Assembly (NCBI RefSeq): GCF_002159185.1
Contig: NZ_NFHD01000031.1
Span: 1-39,410, forward strand
Direction of reading: 5' to 3'
From: Gemmiger sp. An87
GTDB taxonomy: Bacteria; Bacillota; Clostridia; Oscillospirales; Ruminococcaceae
DNA length: 39,410 nt
The notes under the pieces were generated by a model that searched no databases, was not told the DNA's origin, and saw only the letters and a program-made list of their open reading frames with translations. Every line of letters starts with the position of its first letter. The first letter of the stretch is position 1. The position numbers and the translations under genes were made by a program. Shown here piece after piece: positions 22,635 to 30,346 of this stretch.

Positions 22635-22678
22635 CCATTTTGTTTCCGCTCAACCCATCAACCGAAACAAAATGGAGG
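22635..22678 (+). promoter_or_regulatory. Hairpin that could mask the sigma-factor ribosome binding site
   Basis: Perfect 12-bp arms CCATTTTGTTTC (22635-22646) and GAAACAAAATGG (22664-22675) with a 17-nt loop. The right arm ends in the first two bases of GGAGG (22674-22678), which serves the ATG at 22686. In RNA this stem could lower translation unless opened. Confidence 0.6.
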
Positions 22679-22685
22679 ACAAGCT

Positions 22686-23108
22686 ATGACAACGATCAAT
22701 CTGAAAGATTTTTATTATTGGTACTTATCGGACGAACTGGTGGAGGTGCCTGACGAGGTAGCCGAGGAACTCATGGCCAGCAAGCGGCGCGAGGCCGCCC
22801 ATGCGGAACGGGTGCGCTACAACAAGGCTTATTATTCCCTGGACTGTGACGATGGGATCGAATACTCCGCCTGCCTGCACGAGCCCAGCCCCCAGGAGCT
22901 CATGGATCGCAAGGAGCTGTTCTTCCGGCTGTGGAACGCCCTCAATTCCCTGCCGGAGATCCAGGGCCGCCGGGTGGACGCTCACTTGATCCTTGGAAAG
23001 AGCTACCGTCAGATCGCCCGCGAGGAGGGCGTGGACAAGAGCGCCGTCCGCTGCTCCGTGAAATGCGGGATTGAGCGCATGAAAAAATATTTGCAGGAAA
23101 ATTTCTGA
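22686..23108 (+). CDS. Sigma-70-family-like factor of the ICE
   Basis: The 140-aa protein has a C-terminal sigma region-4-like helix-turn-helix (LNSLPEIQGRRVDAHLILGK then SYRQIAREEGVDKSAVRCSV). The N-terminal half contains YYWYLSDELVEVPDEVAEEL, a stretch commonly found in this ICE-encoded family. No clear region 2 for -10 recognition is visible, so it may act as a partial sigma factor or an activator. GGAGG is 7 nt before the ATG. Placed after several terminators and before two small ICE genes, it may switch on excision or transfer genes; this is inference. Confidence 0.82.
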   Translation: MTTINLKDFYYWYLSDELVEVPDEVAEELMASKRREAAHAERVRYNKAYYSLDCDDGIEYSACLHEPSPQELMDRKELFFRLWNALNSLPEIQGRRVDAHLILGKSYRQIAREEGVDKSAVRCSVKCGIERMKKYLQENF

Positions 23109-23302
23109 GTTACCATCTCCATTCACCCCTCTTTTTCTGGTGGTATGTGAGAGGAGGTTTTCTCTCCGCAAAGGAGGTGCGGGGGCCACAGGCCGCCGCA
23201 CCCTTTGTGGGGGAGCGTCGCTGCCGAGTATGGCTGTCTTATGACGGGGCAAGAAAATGAGCGCGGCGCTCCCCGCCATTTATGAAAGTGAGGGATAACA
23301 GA

Positions 23303-23503
23303 ATGGACTATGATCCTATGTTGGCTGCTATGCTGTCCCAGCCGTGGAGCAACAATGCCTGCCGTGGCTATGTCATCTACGCGATGGAGAACTGCGGGTT
23401 TTCTCCCAACGACATCCGGCGCGTGGTGGCGGAGCTTTATGAGGTTTTCGACATCCACAGTCTGGAAGAGGCCCAGCAGCACTTTGAGGAAAGCCCTTAC
23501 TGA
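23303..23503 (+). CDS. Conserved small ICE protein, 66 aa
   Basis: The protein starts MDYDPMLAAMLSQPWSNNAC and continues with a helical, acidic region (DDIRRVVAELYEVFDIHS-like pattern). Homologous small proteins are usual downstream of the sigma factor in this element family, and their function is unknown. ATG 23303 was preferred because AGGGA precedes it by 8 nt; ATG 23282 lacks a ribosome binding site. A palindrome copy begins inside the stop codon. The gap 23109-23302 holds only GC-rich inverted repeats. Confidence 0.75.
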   Translation: MDYDPMLAAMLSQPWSNNACRGYVIYAMENCGFSPNDIRRVVAELYEVFDIHSLEEAQQHFEESPY

Positions 23504-23527
23504 CTTCTGGACAAAGTGTCCAGAGGC
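23503..23527. repeat. ICE palindrome copy 13
   Basis: ACTTCTGGAC, spacer AAAGT, GTCCAGAGGC. Its first base is the last base of the upstream stop codon. Confidence 0.93.
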
Positions 23528-23541
23528 AGCCATTTAGCCGG

Positions 23542-23572
23542 ACGGCCAGCACTTTCGCGGTGCTGGCCGTTT
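23542..23572 (+). terminator. Hairpin after the 66-aa gene
   Basis: Perfect 11-bp stem ACGGCCAGCAC/GTGCTGGCCGT, loop of 7, followed by a short TTT. A weak intrinsic terminator. Confidence 0.6.
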
Positions 23573-23620
23573 CTGCTCACCATTGGAAATACTGGCGAAT
23601 AACTGCAAAGGAGGTTTTCT

Positions 23621-23887
23621 GTGAGGCTAAACGCACAAGTGATTGAAAAGATGCAGAGCGTCAATCTTGACGCGGTGGATAAGGAAACGCTTGTTGACGC
23701 AAGCGGTTTTGTTTTTGATAATTCGTTGCCGCTGGAAAAGCGAGCTGCTCGTATGCTGGAACAGTTGAAAAACCCCTATTGTTTCCGCTATGGCGATATG
23801 GCCATCAAGCTGGAATTTGCCGAGGACGGCCCCTCTCTCCAGGAACTGCTGACGGGCTTTTTCCTGCGGCAGAAAAGCGGACTGTAA
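23621..23887 (+). CDS. Conserved small ICE protein, 88 aa
   Basis: GTG start with GGAGG 7 nt upstream. The sequence (MRLNAQVIEKMQSVNLDAVD, then VFDNSLPLEKRAARMLEQLK, GDMAIKLEFAEDGPSLQELL) looks like a compact alpha/beta protein without membrane segments or cysteines. It precedes the recombinase promoter, a place where directionality factors are sometimes found, but nothing in the sequence proves that. Family not named. Confidence 0.72.
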   Translation: MRLNAQVIEKMQSVNLDAVDKETLVDASGFVFDNSLPLEKRAARMLEQLKNPYCFRYGDMAIKLEFAEDGPSLQELLTGFFLRQKSGL

Positions 23888-23896
23888 CGATCCGCT

Positions 23897-23921
23897 ACTT
23901 CCAGACACTTTGTCCAGAGGT
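23897..23921. repeat. ICE palindrome copy 14
   Basis: ACTTCCAGAC, spacer ACTTT, GTCCAGAGGT. Two left-arm bases are changed. It lies 10 bp upstream of the recombinase -35 element. It is the last copy; none occurs in 23922-39410. Confidence 0.88.
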
Positions 23922-23931
23922 GGAGTCATCC

Positions 23932-23960
23932 TTGTTGTACCCCCGGTGCAGAGGTATAAT
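23932..23960 (+). promoter_or_regulatory. Recombinase promoter
   Basis: TTGTTG (-35, 23932-23937) and TATAAT (-10, 23955-23960), spacer 17 bp. Matches the promoter at 16485-16513. Confidence 0.78.
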
Positions 23961-23990
23961 ATAGATGTAATGTGATAGGAAGGAGGACAC

Positions 23991-25688
23991 ATGGCAAGAA
24001 CAGCAAACCGGGGGACAATGAGCGCCAGTTCCCCAACTTCATACAATGTGATGCGCTGGAGATTAGGGAAATACATTCGCCTTTCCAAAGAAGATTTGCT
24101 CCGTGGCCGCGATGAAAGCAACAGCGTGGTAAACCAGCGGCGGCTCCTGGAACAATACCACCAGGCCCACCTGGATGAGTTCTATGAGGGCGCGGAAGCG
24201 GACGTATATGTGGATGACGGAAAAACAGGTACGGACACCAACCGCGAGGACTTTCAGCGGCTCCTGTCCGATATATCCAGCGGCAGAATTAACTGCGTGA
24301 TTGTAAAAGACCTGTCCCGGCTTTCCCGAAACTATACCGATGCCGGAAACCTGATTGAAAATCTTTTCGTCCGGCTCAATGTCCGTTTTATCAGCTTGGC
24401 GGAGGGCGTGGATAGCTACCGCAACCCCGACAGCGTATCAAATATAATCGTTCCCATTACGAATGTAATGAACGATCAATACTGCTACCAGACCTCAAAG
24501 AAAATCCGTCAGGTGTTTGATATGAAGCGCCGCAACGGTGAGTTTATCGGCTCGTATGCTCCGTATGGATATGTGAAAGACCCCGGCGATAAACACGCTC
24601 TGCTGGTTGACCCGGAGGCCGCCGAAGTAGTCAAAAGCATTTTTTCCATGTTTCTGTCTGGCATGAATAAGCACGGGATTACCTATTATCTAAACGATCA
24701 TGGTGTCCTTTGCCCCACGGCCTACAAGAAACAGCAGGGGCTCAGATACAATGCTCCCAACGCCCAAAGCAATCCTATGTGGAGCACGATTACCATAGAC
24801 ACGATCTTGAAAAACCGCGTCTATGTGGGGGATATGGTACAGGGCCGTCAACGGGTGAAAAGCTATAAAATCCATATCCAGGAGCGGGTGCCGGAGGAAG
24901 ATTGGTTTATCGTAGAAAATACCCACGAGGCCATAATTGACCGGGAAACCTTTGATAAGGTGCAGGGCCTGCTCAAGCGCGACACGCGCACAGCTCCAAA
25001 GGCAAAGCAGCTTTACCTGTTCAGCGGCTTTCTGAAATGCGCTGACTGCGGCAGGGCGATGTCCCGGATCGCTTCAAAAGGCATTTATGTCTATTACCAG
25101 TGCGGAACATATAAAAGCCTTTCAAAAAAGGCTTGCACCATGCACTCCATCAAGAGTGACCGCCTGGAGGCGGGCGTCCTGTTTGCAATTCAACAACAGG
25201 TACATTTGGCTGTTGCCTATTCAGAGCTGGTGTCCCGTATCAATTCCGCGCCCCTCAAAAAAAGCAAGTCAAAGCGGCTGGAGGATGCCATCGCCGCAAA
25301 AGAAAAAGAGCTTGCTAAAATCATGCGATACAAGCAAGCCCTTTATCAAGACTGGAAAGACGGGGAAATCACCCGCAACGACTACCGCCACATGAGCGAG
25401 GACTATGAACGGCAAGCCGAGGCCCTAAATAATGTCCTGCGGACGCTGACAGACGAGCAGGAACAACTGGAAAACGGCGTGGATGCGGAAAGTCCTTTCC
25501 TGGCAGCATTTCTCAAATATCAGAACATCGACAAACTGACACGGGAAATTCTGGCCGAGCTCATTGATTATATCAAAGTTTACGAGGGCGGCAATATTAG
25601 CGTGAAATTCAAATACGCTGACGAGTTCCGCCGCATGGCTGAATATATCCAGCTCAACGCCCCTATGGTTCAAGAGGCTGCGGGCTGA
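23991..25688 (+). CDS. Large serine recombinase (integrase/excisionase of the ICE)
   Basis: The 565-aa recombinase would catalyse ICE integration and excision. The N-terminal resolvase domain has the nucleophile Ser32 in KYIRLSKED. VVNQRRLLEQY, DDGKTGTDTNREDFQRLL and VKDLSRLSRNYTDAG follow. The recombinase domain shows GSYAPYGYVKD, and a zinc ribbon has CADCGRAM and a second cysteine pair near YYQCGTYKSLSKKACTMHS. A coiled coil (KKKSKSKRLEDAIAAKEKEL onward) precedes the C-terminus. GGAGG is 5 nt before the ATG. It ends 54 nt from the right end of the element, the usual place for such a gene relative to att. It resembles the TndX/Tn1549-type integrase group. Confidence 0.94.
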   Translation: MARTANRGTMSASSPTSYNVMRWRLGKYIRLSKEDLLRGRDESNSVVNQRRLLEQYHQAHLDEFYEGAEADVYVDDGKTGTDTNREDFQRLLSDISSGRINCVIVKDLSRLSRNYTDAGNLIENLFVRLNVRFISLAEGVDSYRNPDSVSNIIVPITNVMNDQYCYQTSKKIRQVFDMKRRNGEFIGSYAPYGYVKDPGDKHALLVDPEAAEVVKSIFSMFLSGMNKHGITYYLNDHGVLCPTAYKKQQGLRYNAPNAQSNPMWSTITIDTILKNRVYVGDMVQGRQRVKSYKIHIQERVPEEDWFIVENTHEAIIDRETFDKVQGLLKRDTRTAPKAKQLYLFSGFLKCADCGRAMSRIASKGIYVYYQCGTYKSLSKKACTMHSIKSDRLEAGVLFAIQQQVHLAVAYSELVSRINSAPLKKSKSKRLEDAIAAKEKELAKIMRYKQALYQDWKDGEITRNDYRHMSEDYERQAEALNNVLRTLTDEQEQLENGVDAESPFLAAFLKYQNIDKLTREILAELIDYIKVYEGGNISVKFKYADEFRRMAEYIQLNAPMVQEAAG

Positions 25689-25720
25689 TATATAGCCCTA
25701 TTACCTAATCCGTTTGCTGG

Positions 25721-25765
25721 TTTTCCTAATATATATTGCCCATATGTAAATACGGTTGGAGGAAA
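25721..25765. other. attR: right ICE-chromosome junction
   Basis: ICE sequence ends at 25742, the shared TA core is 25743-25744, and tnpA codons resume at once. The last 22 ICE bases mirror the first 22 at 18 of 22 positions. The inferred circular attP core reads GCCCA-TA-AGGGC, an almost symmetric site. Confidence 0.85.
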
Positions 25766-25922
25766 TGAGGCAAAGATCCGCAAGTACATCCAAGAACAGG
25801 AAATGCAAGATCAGATGAGCGATCAGCTGAGTTTCAGAGAATATGAAGACCCATTCAAAAATATAGCGGATCTTGATGATGATTCACCGGAGATCCCGAC
25901 CGACAGTAGAAGAAAGAAGTAA
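25743..25922 (+). pseudogene. tnpA: IS200/IS605-type transposase TnpA, 3' part
   Basis: The frame YVNTVGGNEAKIRKYIQEQE continues exactly from FWAKGY at 263-265. The tyrosine in KYIQEQE is the expected nucleophile of Y1 transposases. The family tail QLSFREYEDPF leads to TAA at 25920-25922. Without the N-terminal half and a start codon the piece should be silent. Precise ICE excision would restore an intact gene of roughly 150 codons or more. Confidence 0.87.
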
Positions 25923-25925
25923 AAA

Positions 25926-26030
25926 AGCAACGCCAAATGCGGTTGGCGTTGCTCATTATGCACCTTTAGGTGCTGCTGGAATAATGGCCCTTATAGGGCC
26001 GTTCTGCAAACCCCACGTTCAACGTGGGGT
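25926..26030. repeat. IS200-type right-end hairpins
   Basis: Four stems follow tnpA: AGCAACGCCAA/TTGGCGTTGCT (25926-25953), CACCT/AGGTG (25961-25972), GGCCC/GGGCC (25986-26000) and ACCCCACGTT/AACGTGGGGT (26010-26030). Subterminal hairpins are what HUH transposases bind at the element end. The last is the best candidate for the right-end hairpin. From 26031 to 26313 I see only an unassigned open frame with no recognisable domain. Confidence 0.6.
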
Positions 26031-26313
26031 TATGATTTGTAATGTGGGTTTGCGAGTGTGATTATGCTAGGATGGGAAAGGTGAGACATTTCCTTGGAAG
26101 AACCATGTTTGCCCAGCATAATGAACGCATAAATGAACAGATCCCTGAGCGAACATATAGGACGGATAAATTCTATAGCAATCCGCCGAATAGCGGGCCG
26201 AGGGCAACCGGAAATGTGAATCGAACGATGTCGTCGAACGGACAGGGGGAAGCAAGGTAGGATCTCGAAAGAAAGAGCAAGTAGCCACCTTCGTTTTTGC
26301 AGGGGCAGGAAAA

Positions 26314-26358
26314 AGAACTGTAGGCCGCATGAGATCATCTCATGCGGCCTACAGTTCT
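26314..26358 (-). terminator. Very long perfect hairpin, terminator for the minus-strand permease remnant
   Basis: Two 22-nt arms, starting AGAACTGTAGGCC, are perfectly complementary around a single central C. On the minus strand it is followed by TTTTT, which suits termination of the permease fragment ending at 26399. Confidence 0.72.
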
Positions 26359-26398
26359 ATAAAATATGCTTTTCAGGGTATAGATATCTAAGTGGAAC

Positions 26399-26941
26399 TC
26401 ACTTGATATCCTGCTGCTTCAAAATTTTCAGGCCAAAGAAAACAGACAGAATAAAATATCCACACAGAACAATGAAGCACGGCAGGAACGATGACAAGTC
26501 ATTCGATGCCGCATAGGTAGACGGCATATGTGTAGAGGTTTTGATAAAATCAAGGTCGATCTGAATTTTAAAAACTCTTAATGCCATTTCCAAAATTTGC
26601 GGAATATTCGGAATGATCAGGGCAGAAATAAAGCCTGCAATTGTATTTCTGGTATAGATGGTCGTCGTGGCAGCAAAGCTGATGTACACCAATACAAAAA
26701 GAGCACGTGCGATTATAGAAAGGGCATAATAAGCAGGATACGAAACTGTTCCCATTCCATATTTGCTGAATGCGAGAACCCCTGCAATCATGCCGTTGAC
26801 CAGCATTGTCAATAAATAGGCAGCAGATACCGTCAAAACAATCGAGAAGTAGTATTGTTTCTTCGCGATGCCACGGCCGATGATATTCTTCATCACGCCG
26901 GAACGATAAGTTTCCGTGATTATGTTCGCAGTCAACAGCAT
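26399..26941 (-). pseudogene. 5'-truncated ABC-2-type permease
   Basis: About 180 residues with the pattern of BcrB-like or lantibiotic-immunity permeases: TYRSGVMKNIIGRGIAKKQY followed by membrane segments (YYFSIVLTVSAAYLLTMLV, YALSIIARALFVLVYISFA, FISALIIPNIPQILEMALRV) and a final span. The reading frame is open for only 14 further codons upstream of the ATG before a TAA. The N-terminal cytoplasmic start and first membrane span, and the partner ATPase gene, are missing. It is probably a remnant left by rearrangement beside the IS200 site. Confidence 0.65.
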
Positions 26942-27094
26942 GAAGGCATAGAGAACGATACCATCGTTTCTAACGCCCCTAAGTTATGTATCTGCCGCCC
27001 ACTGCATATACGACCAATACAGCCATGTTGTGTCTGATGAAGCTCTGGACATCGAAGAAAAAATCATCCATTTCTTTAGCGACTCTCTTTGACC

Positions 27095-27131
27095 AAAAAG
27101 GGCGGGCCCCTTCAGAGGACCCGCCCTTTTT
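27095..27131. terminator. Bidirectional terminator
   Basis: AAAAAGGGCGGG/CCCGCCCTTTTT, a perfect 12-bp stem with A and T runs on the two sides. It sits between the permease remnant and the small membrane protein gene. Confidence 0.82.
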
Positions 27132-27202
27132 CAACACCCGTAAATGAGGTCTGCAATTGGCGCTATCCTGCTTCCTGTAAGCGGTTCGCAATCATCTTTA
27201 GC

Positions 27203-27463
27203 TCAGAAAAACGAAAAATTAAGTTCATTCAGTGCAATGTTTAAAAAGAAAGCGGTGGCTCCGAATAAACAAACAAGTGCGATGGGCATTCCCCACAGGG
27301 CAGCAGCCCAGAACGCCAAAGGATGTTTCCCGAAATAAACAGAGAGTCCTTTTGTGAAAGAAGAAAACAGGAGGCTTTGAGAAGAAAATACGGTATGCTT
27401 TGTAAGCTGGCTTTCCTGCGTTGGATGAATTCTTTCTGCCGCAATATGGCTTGATTGCATCAT
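27203..27463 (-). CDS. Small hypothetical membrane protein
   Basis: 86 aa from an ATG preceded by AAAGAGGTG 8 nt upstream. The N-terminal part is polar, and the C-terminal half holds one or two membrane spans (LAFWAAALWGMPIALVCLFG, ATAFFLNIALNELNF). It is divergent from kdpD across about 200 bp. I do not recognise a family, and the coding status is moderate. Confidence 0.45.
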   Translation of the reverse strand: MMQSSHIAAERIHPTQESQLTKHTVFSSQSLLFSSFTKGLSVYFGKHPLAFWAAALWGMPIALVCLFGATAFFLNIALNELNFSFF

Positions 27464-27547
27464 AATAGCTGCACCTCTTTCGACGCTTCTCATGGTCATA
27501 CTATAGCACATAGAGGTCAAAGAAGCCGTTAGGAAACTTTTTGGCTT

Positions 27548-27591
27548 GCTAAGATTTTGTTAAGACGGTTATCTTAATGGAATCTTAATGC
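27548..27591. promoter_or_regulatory. Candidate KdpE-binding region upstream of kdpD
   Basis: It contains GCTAAGA (27548), TGTTAAGAC (27558-27566) and two direct ATCTTAATG repeats 11 bp apart. GCTAAGA and the reverse complement GTCTTAACA recur upstream of kdpF (31131-31171). Direct repeats about one helical turn apart are usual for OmpR-family regulators. No convincing consensus -35/-10 pair is seen before kdpD. Confidence 0.45.
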
Positions 27592-27670
27592 GCTGATGAG
27601 CCTTCTTTACATTATTTCAAGGCAGAGTATGGTACAATAAAGACAAAAATGAGAAGCGGGCGATGGAAGA

Positions 27671-30346
27671 TTGGATAATTGGTACGAGTCGGAATACGAA
27701 AAAGCAGATAAACCGCGGCAAGGCCGTTTGAAGATATTTTTTGGCTATGCTGCTGGTGTGGGGAAAACCTATGCGATGCTGAAAGCCGCTCATCGTGCGA
27801 AGGATCAGGGTGTGGATGTTGCAGTGGGTTATGTGGAAAAGCATACCCGCCCGGATACATTGGCGCTGTTGGATGGATTGGAACAACTCCCCACGTTGAA
27901 AGTAGAGTACAAAGGAATCGTTCTGAACGAGTTTGACTTGGATGCAGCATTGAAAAGACGACCTCAATTACTGCTTGTGGATGAATTGGCGCATAGCAAT
28001 GCAGCAGGTTGCCGCCACACAAAACGATACCAGGATGTGGAAGAACTGCTGAGAGCGGGAATCGATGTATATACGACGGTCAATGTGCAGCATCTGGAGT
28101 CGTTAAATGATCTGGTGGCTTCTATAACGCAGGTTGCCGTCAACGAACGGATTCTCGACTCGGTGTTCGATTCAGCTGACCAGGTGGAGCTGGTGGACAT
28201 TGAGCCGGACGATTTGATCCTTCGGCTTCAAACGGGTAAGGTTTACCAGAGGAACCAGGCCTCCCGTGCGTTGAATCACTTCTTTACAAAGGACAATTTG
28301 GTAGCGCTGCGTGAGATTGCGCTGCGCCGTACGGCTGACCGATTGAGCCGGAATGCGCAGCGGACAGGAAACGAGACTGCGGCGAAGGCAAGCGAGCATA
28401 TTTTGATTTGTCTTTCCAGTTCACCGTCGAATGCAAAGGTGATTCGTACAGCGGCACGGATGGCAGAGGCGTTCCATAGCAGTTTTACAGCGTTGTTTGT
28501 AGAAACGACCGAGACAAAGGAGCTGAAGGGAGAAAATCTCAAGCGGTTGCGCGATAATCTGCGGTTGGCAGAACAGCTTGGTGCACAGATCGCCACCGTT
28601 TATGGAGATGACCCGGCGGTACAGATTGCCGAATATGCAAAGGTCAGCGGCATTACAAAAATTGTTCTGGGCCGTACCAACCACAAGTCCACGGCCTTTT
28701 TGAAAAGCAAAACACTGGTGGATAAGCTGACGAAACTTGCCGGTGACATTGATGTGTATATCATTCCCGACACACAGCCGCTCTACAAGAAAAAAGCATC
28801 CTTCATTCATCTGGAAGATCACAAATTTCGCTGGACGGATTTGCTGAAGGTTGTTCTGATTACGGCAGCAGCTACCGGAATCAGTTTTTGCTTCTATACA
28901 TTGGGGCTGCGGGAAGCGAATATCATTACGGTATACATCTTGGGCGTTCTGCTGACGGCCATCTGGACAAACGGGCATCTCTATGGCGCGCTGGCATCGC
29001 TGCTCAGTGTTATCTCGTTCAACTTCTTCTTTACGGTACCACGCTTCACATTGGCAGCAAATGATCCGGATTACCCGGTCACGTTTTTGATCATGCTGGT
29101 GGCCAGTGTGATTTCCAGTACACTGGCCACACGGGTTAAAAAGCAGGCGCGCCAGTCTGCCCAGAAGGCATATTATATGGAATTGCTGATCAACAGCAAT
29201 CAAAAGCTTCAGCAGGGGCGTGATGAGCAGGAAATCATTCAGATTGCGGCAGAGCAGGTGAGTGCACTCCTGGATCGGCCGGTGCTCTACGCTTTGGCGA
29301 TGAAAGGACAGGAGCTTTCTTTTCAGGTATCGCCGCAAAGCGAAGCAAACAAACAACTCAGTGCAATGACGCCGGAAGAAAAAGGGGTTGCAGACTGGGT
29401 AATAAAGAATAACAAGCATGCGGGCGCGACCACCAATACGCTCTCGCACGCGCATAATCTGTATCTCTCTGTCCGGGGAAACCAGGAAGTAATGGGCGTG
29501 ATTGGCGTTCCGGCAAAGTATTATCCGCCGCTGGAGGTTTTCGAGAAAAACCTGATGATTTCGATCCTGAACGAATGCGGCCTTATTCTGGAACGCAGGA
29601 GATTGCGGGATGAAAAACAGAAAATCGCGCTGGAGACGCAGCGGGAAAGGCTGCGGTCCAACCTGCTGCGAGCGATTTCCCATGATCTACGCACACCGCT
29701 TACCAGCATCAGCGGAAATGCAGGCGTTTTGATGGAAAAGAGCATCGCGCTGACGGAAGAGAAAAAGCAGGAAATCTACGCGTCGATTTACGATGATTCC
29801 ATGTGGCTGGTGGACCTGACGGAAAATCTCCTGTCCATTACAAGGATAGAAAACGGCACGATGCATCTGCAGATGAATGCGGAGCTTATTGACGACGTAC
29901 TGCGGGAAGCAATTGCGCATGTGGATCGTCAGGCTGCCAGACATCACATTCGGGTGAACCTGGAAGATGATTTGCTGATGGCAAAAATGGATGCCCGGCT
30001 GATTGTTCAGGTAATCATCAACATTGTGAATAACGCCATCAAGTATACTCCGGAGGGGTCTCACATCTGCATTTCCGCTGAAAAAGAAGACAGAATGGTA
30101 TGCATCCACATTGCAGACGATGGACCGGGCATTTCGGACGAGGCAAAGGTGCATCTGTTCGACATGTTCTATACCGCCGGGATTGGAAAAGCCGACAGCC
30201 GGAGAGGGTTGGGCCTGGGGCTCAGCCTGTGCCAGTCCATTGTGGAGGCGCATGGTGGTGAGATCTTTGTGGAGAATAATGAGCCGCACGGAGCAGTATT
30301 CTCCTTTACATTGCCTTTAGAGGAAGTGAATTTAGATCGTGTATAA
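27671..30346 (+). CDS. kdpD: KdpD osmosensitive K+ sensor histidine kinase
   Basis: The full-length 891-aa sensor has the N-terminal KdpD domain with Walker A GYAAGVGKT (25-33) and RRPQLLLVDELAHSNAAGCR, then a universal-stress-like domain. Four membrane spans lie at about 395-500 (for example VVLITAAATGISFCFYTLGL). A GAF-like linker, HisKA with phospho-acceptor His671 in AISHDLRTPLT, and HATPase N-box NIVNNAIKYTPEG and G-box DDGPGISDEA follow. It signals low K+ or osmotic stress to KdpE. TTG 27671 is the only suitable start in frame. The end overlaps kdpE. Confidence 0.95.
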   Translation: MDNWYESEYEKADKPRQGRLKIFFGYAAGVGKTYAMLKAAHRAKDQGVDVAVGYVEKHTRPDTLALLDGLEQLPTLKVEYKGIVLNEFDLDAALKRRPQLLLVDELAHSNAAGCRHTKRYQDVEELLRAGIDVYTTVNVQHLESLNDLVASITQVAVNERILDSVFDSADQVELVDIEPDDLILRLQTGKVYQRNQASRALNHFFTKDNLVALREIALRRTADRLSRNAQRTGNETAAKASEHILICLSSSPSNAKVIRTAARMAEAFHSSFTALFVETTETKELKGENLKRLRDNLRLAEQLGAQIATVYGDDPAVQIAEYAKVSGITKIVLGRTNHKSTAFLKSKTLVDKLTKLAGDIDVYIIPDTQPLYKKKASFIHLEDHKFRWTDLLKVVLITAAATGISFCFYTLGLREANIITVYILGVLLTAIWTNGHLYGALASLLSVISFNFFFTVPRFTLAANDPDYPVTFLIMLVASVISSTLATRVKKQARQSAQKAYYMELLINSNQKLQQGRDEQEIIQIAAEQVSALLDRPVLYALAMKGQELSFQVSPQSEANKQLSAMTPEEKGVADWVIKNNKHAGATTNTLSHAHNLYLSVRGNQEVMGVIGVPAKYYPPLEVFEKNLMISILNECGLILERRRLRDEKQKIALETQRERLRSNLLRAISHDLRTPLTSISGNAGVLMEKSIALTEEKKQEIYASIYDDSMWLVDLTENLLSITRIENGTMHLQMNAELIDDVLREAIAHVDRQAARHHIRVNLEDDLLMAKMDARLIVQVIINIVNNAIKYTPEGSHICISAEKEDRMVCIHIADDGPGISDEAKVHLFDMFYTAGIGKADSRRGLGLGLSLCQSIVEAHGGEIFVENNEPHGAVFSFTLPLEEVNLDRV

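Larger units (their letters stand above)
268..25742. mobile_element. Integrative conjugative element of the Tn1549-like group, serine-recombinase type
   Basis: The element carries a mating-channel set (PrgI/VirB3-like, VirB4, VirB6-like, NlpC/P60, VirD4, PcfB), MobC plus relaxase, and a large serine recombinase at its right end. The circular form would be 25,477 bp. It is GC-rich compared with the flanks, except for the cargo at 16.9-17.8 kb. The target is an IS200/IS605 tnpA gene, interrupted between two adjacent tyrosine codons. Genes commonly seen in this family but absent here are ParA and a replication initiator. No antibiotic-resistance gene is recognised. Fourteen copies of a 25-bp palindrome are confined to the element. 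Confidence 0.92.

Noticed and set aside
23175-23270. Short GTG frame after the sigma-factor gene
   Set aside because: AAAGGAGG touches the GTG with no spacing, and the stretch is dominated by GC-rich inverted repeats.
998-23921. Palindromes as LexA/SOS boxes or other known clostridial operators
   Set aside because: The sequence does not match the Gram-positive LexA box (CGAAC-type) or canonical parS of Spo0J, and the copies favour gene ends rather than promoters.
998-23921. Palindromes as a CRISPR-like array
   Set aside because: Spacing is irregular (about 0.4 to 3.4 kb), copies lie in and between unrelated genes, and no cas gene is present.
26042-26260. 72-aa frame right of the IS200 hairpins
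   Set aside because: No ribosome binding site, domain or coupling. It may be a remnant but cannot be supported as a gene.
28421-29683. Open frame on the minus strand (420 aa)
   Set aside because: It is antisense to kdpD, with no domain and no start signal.
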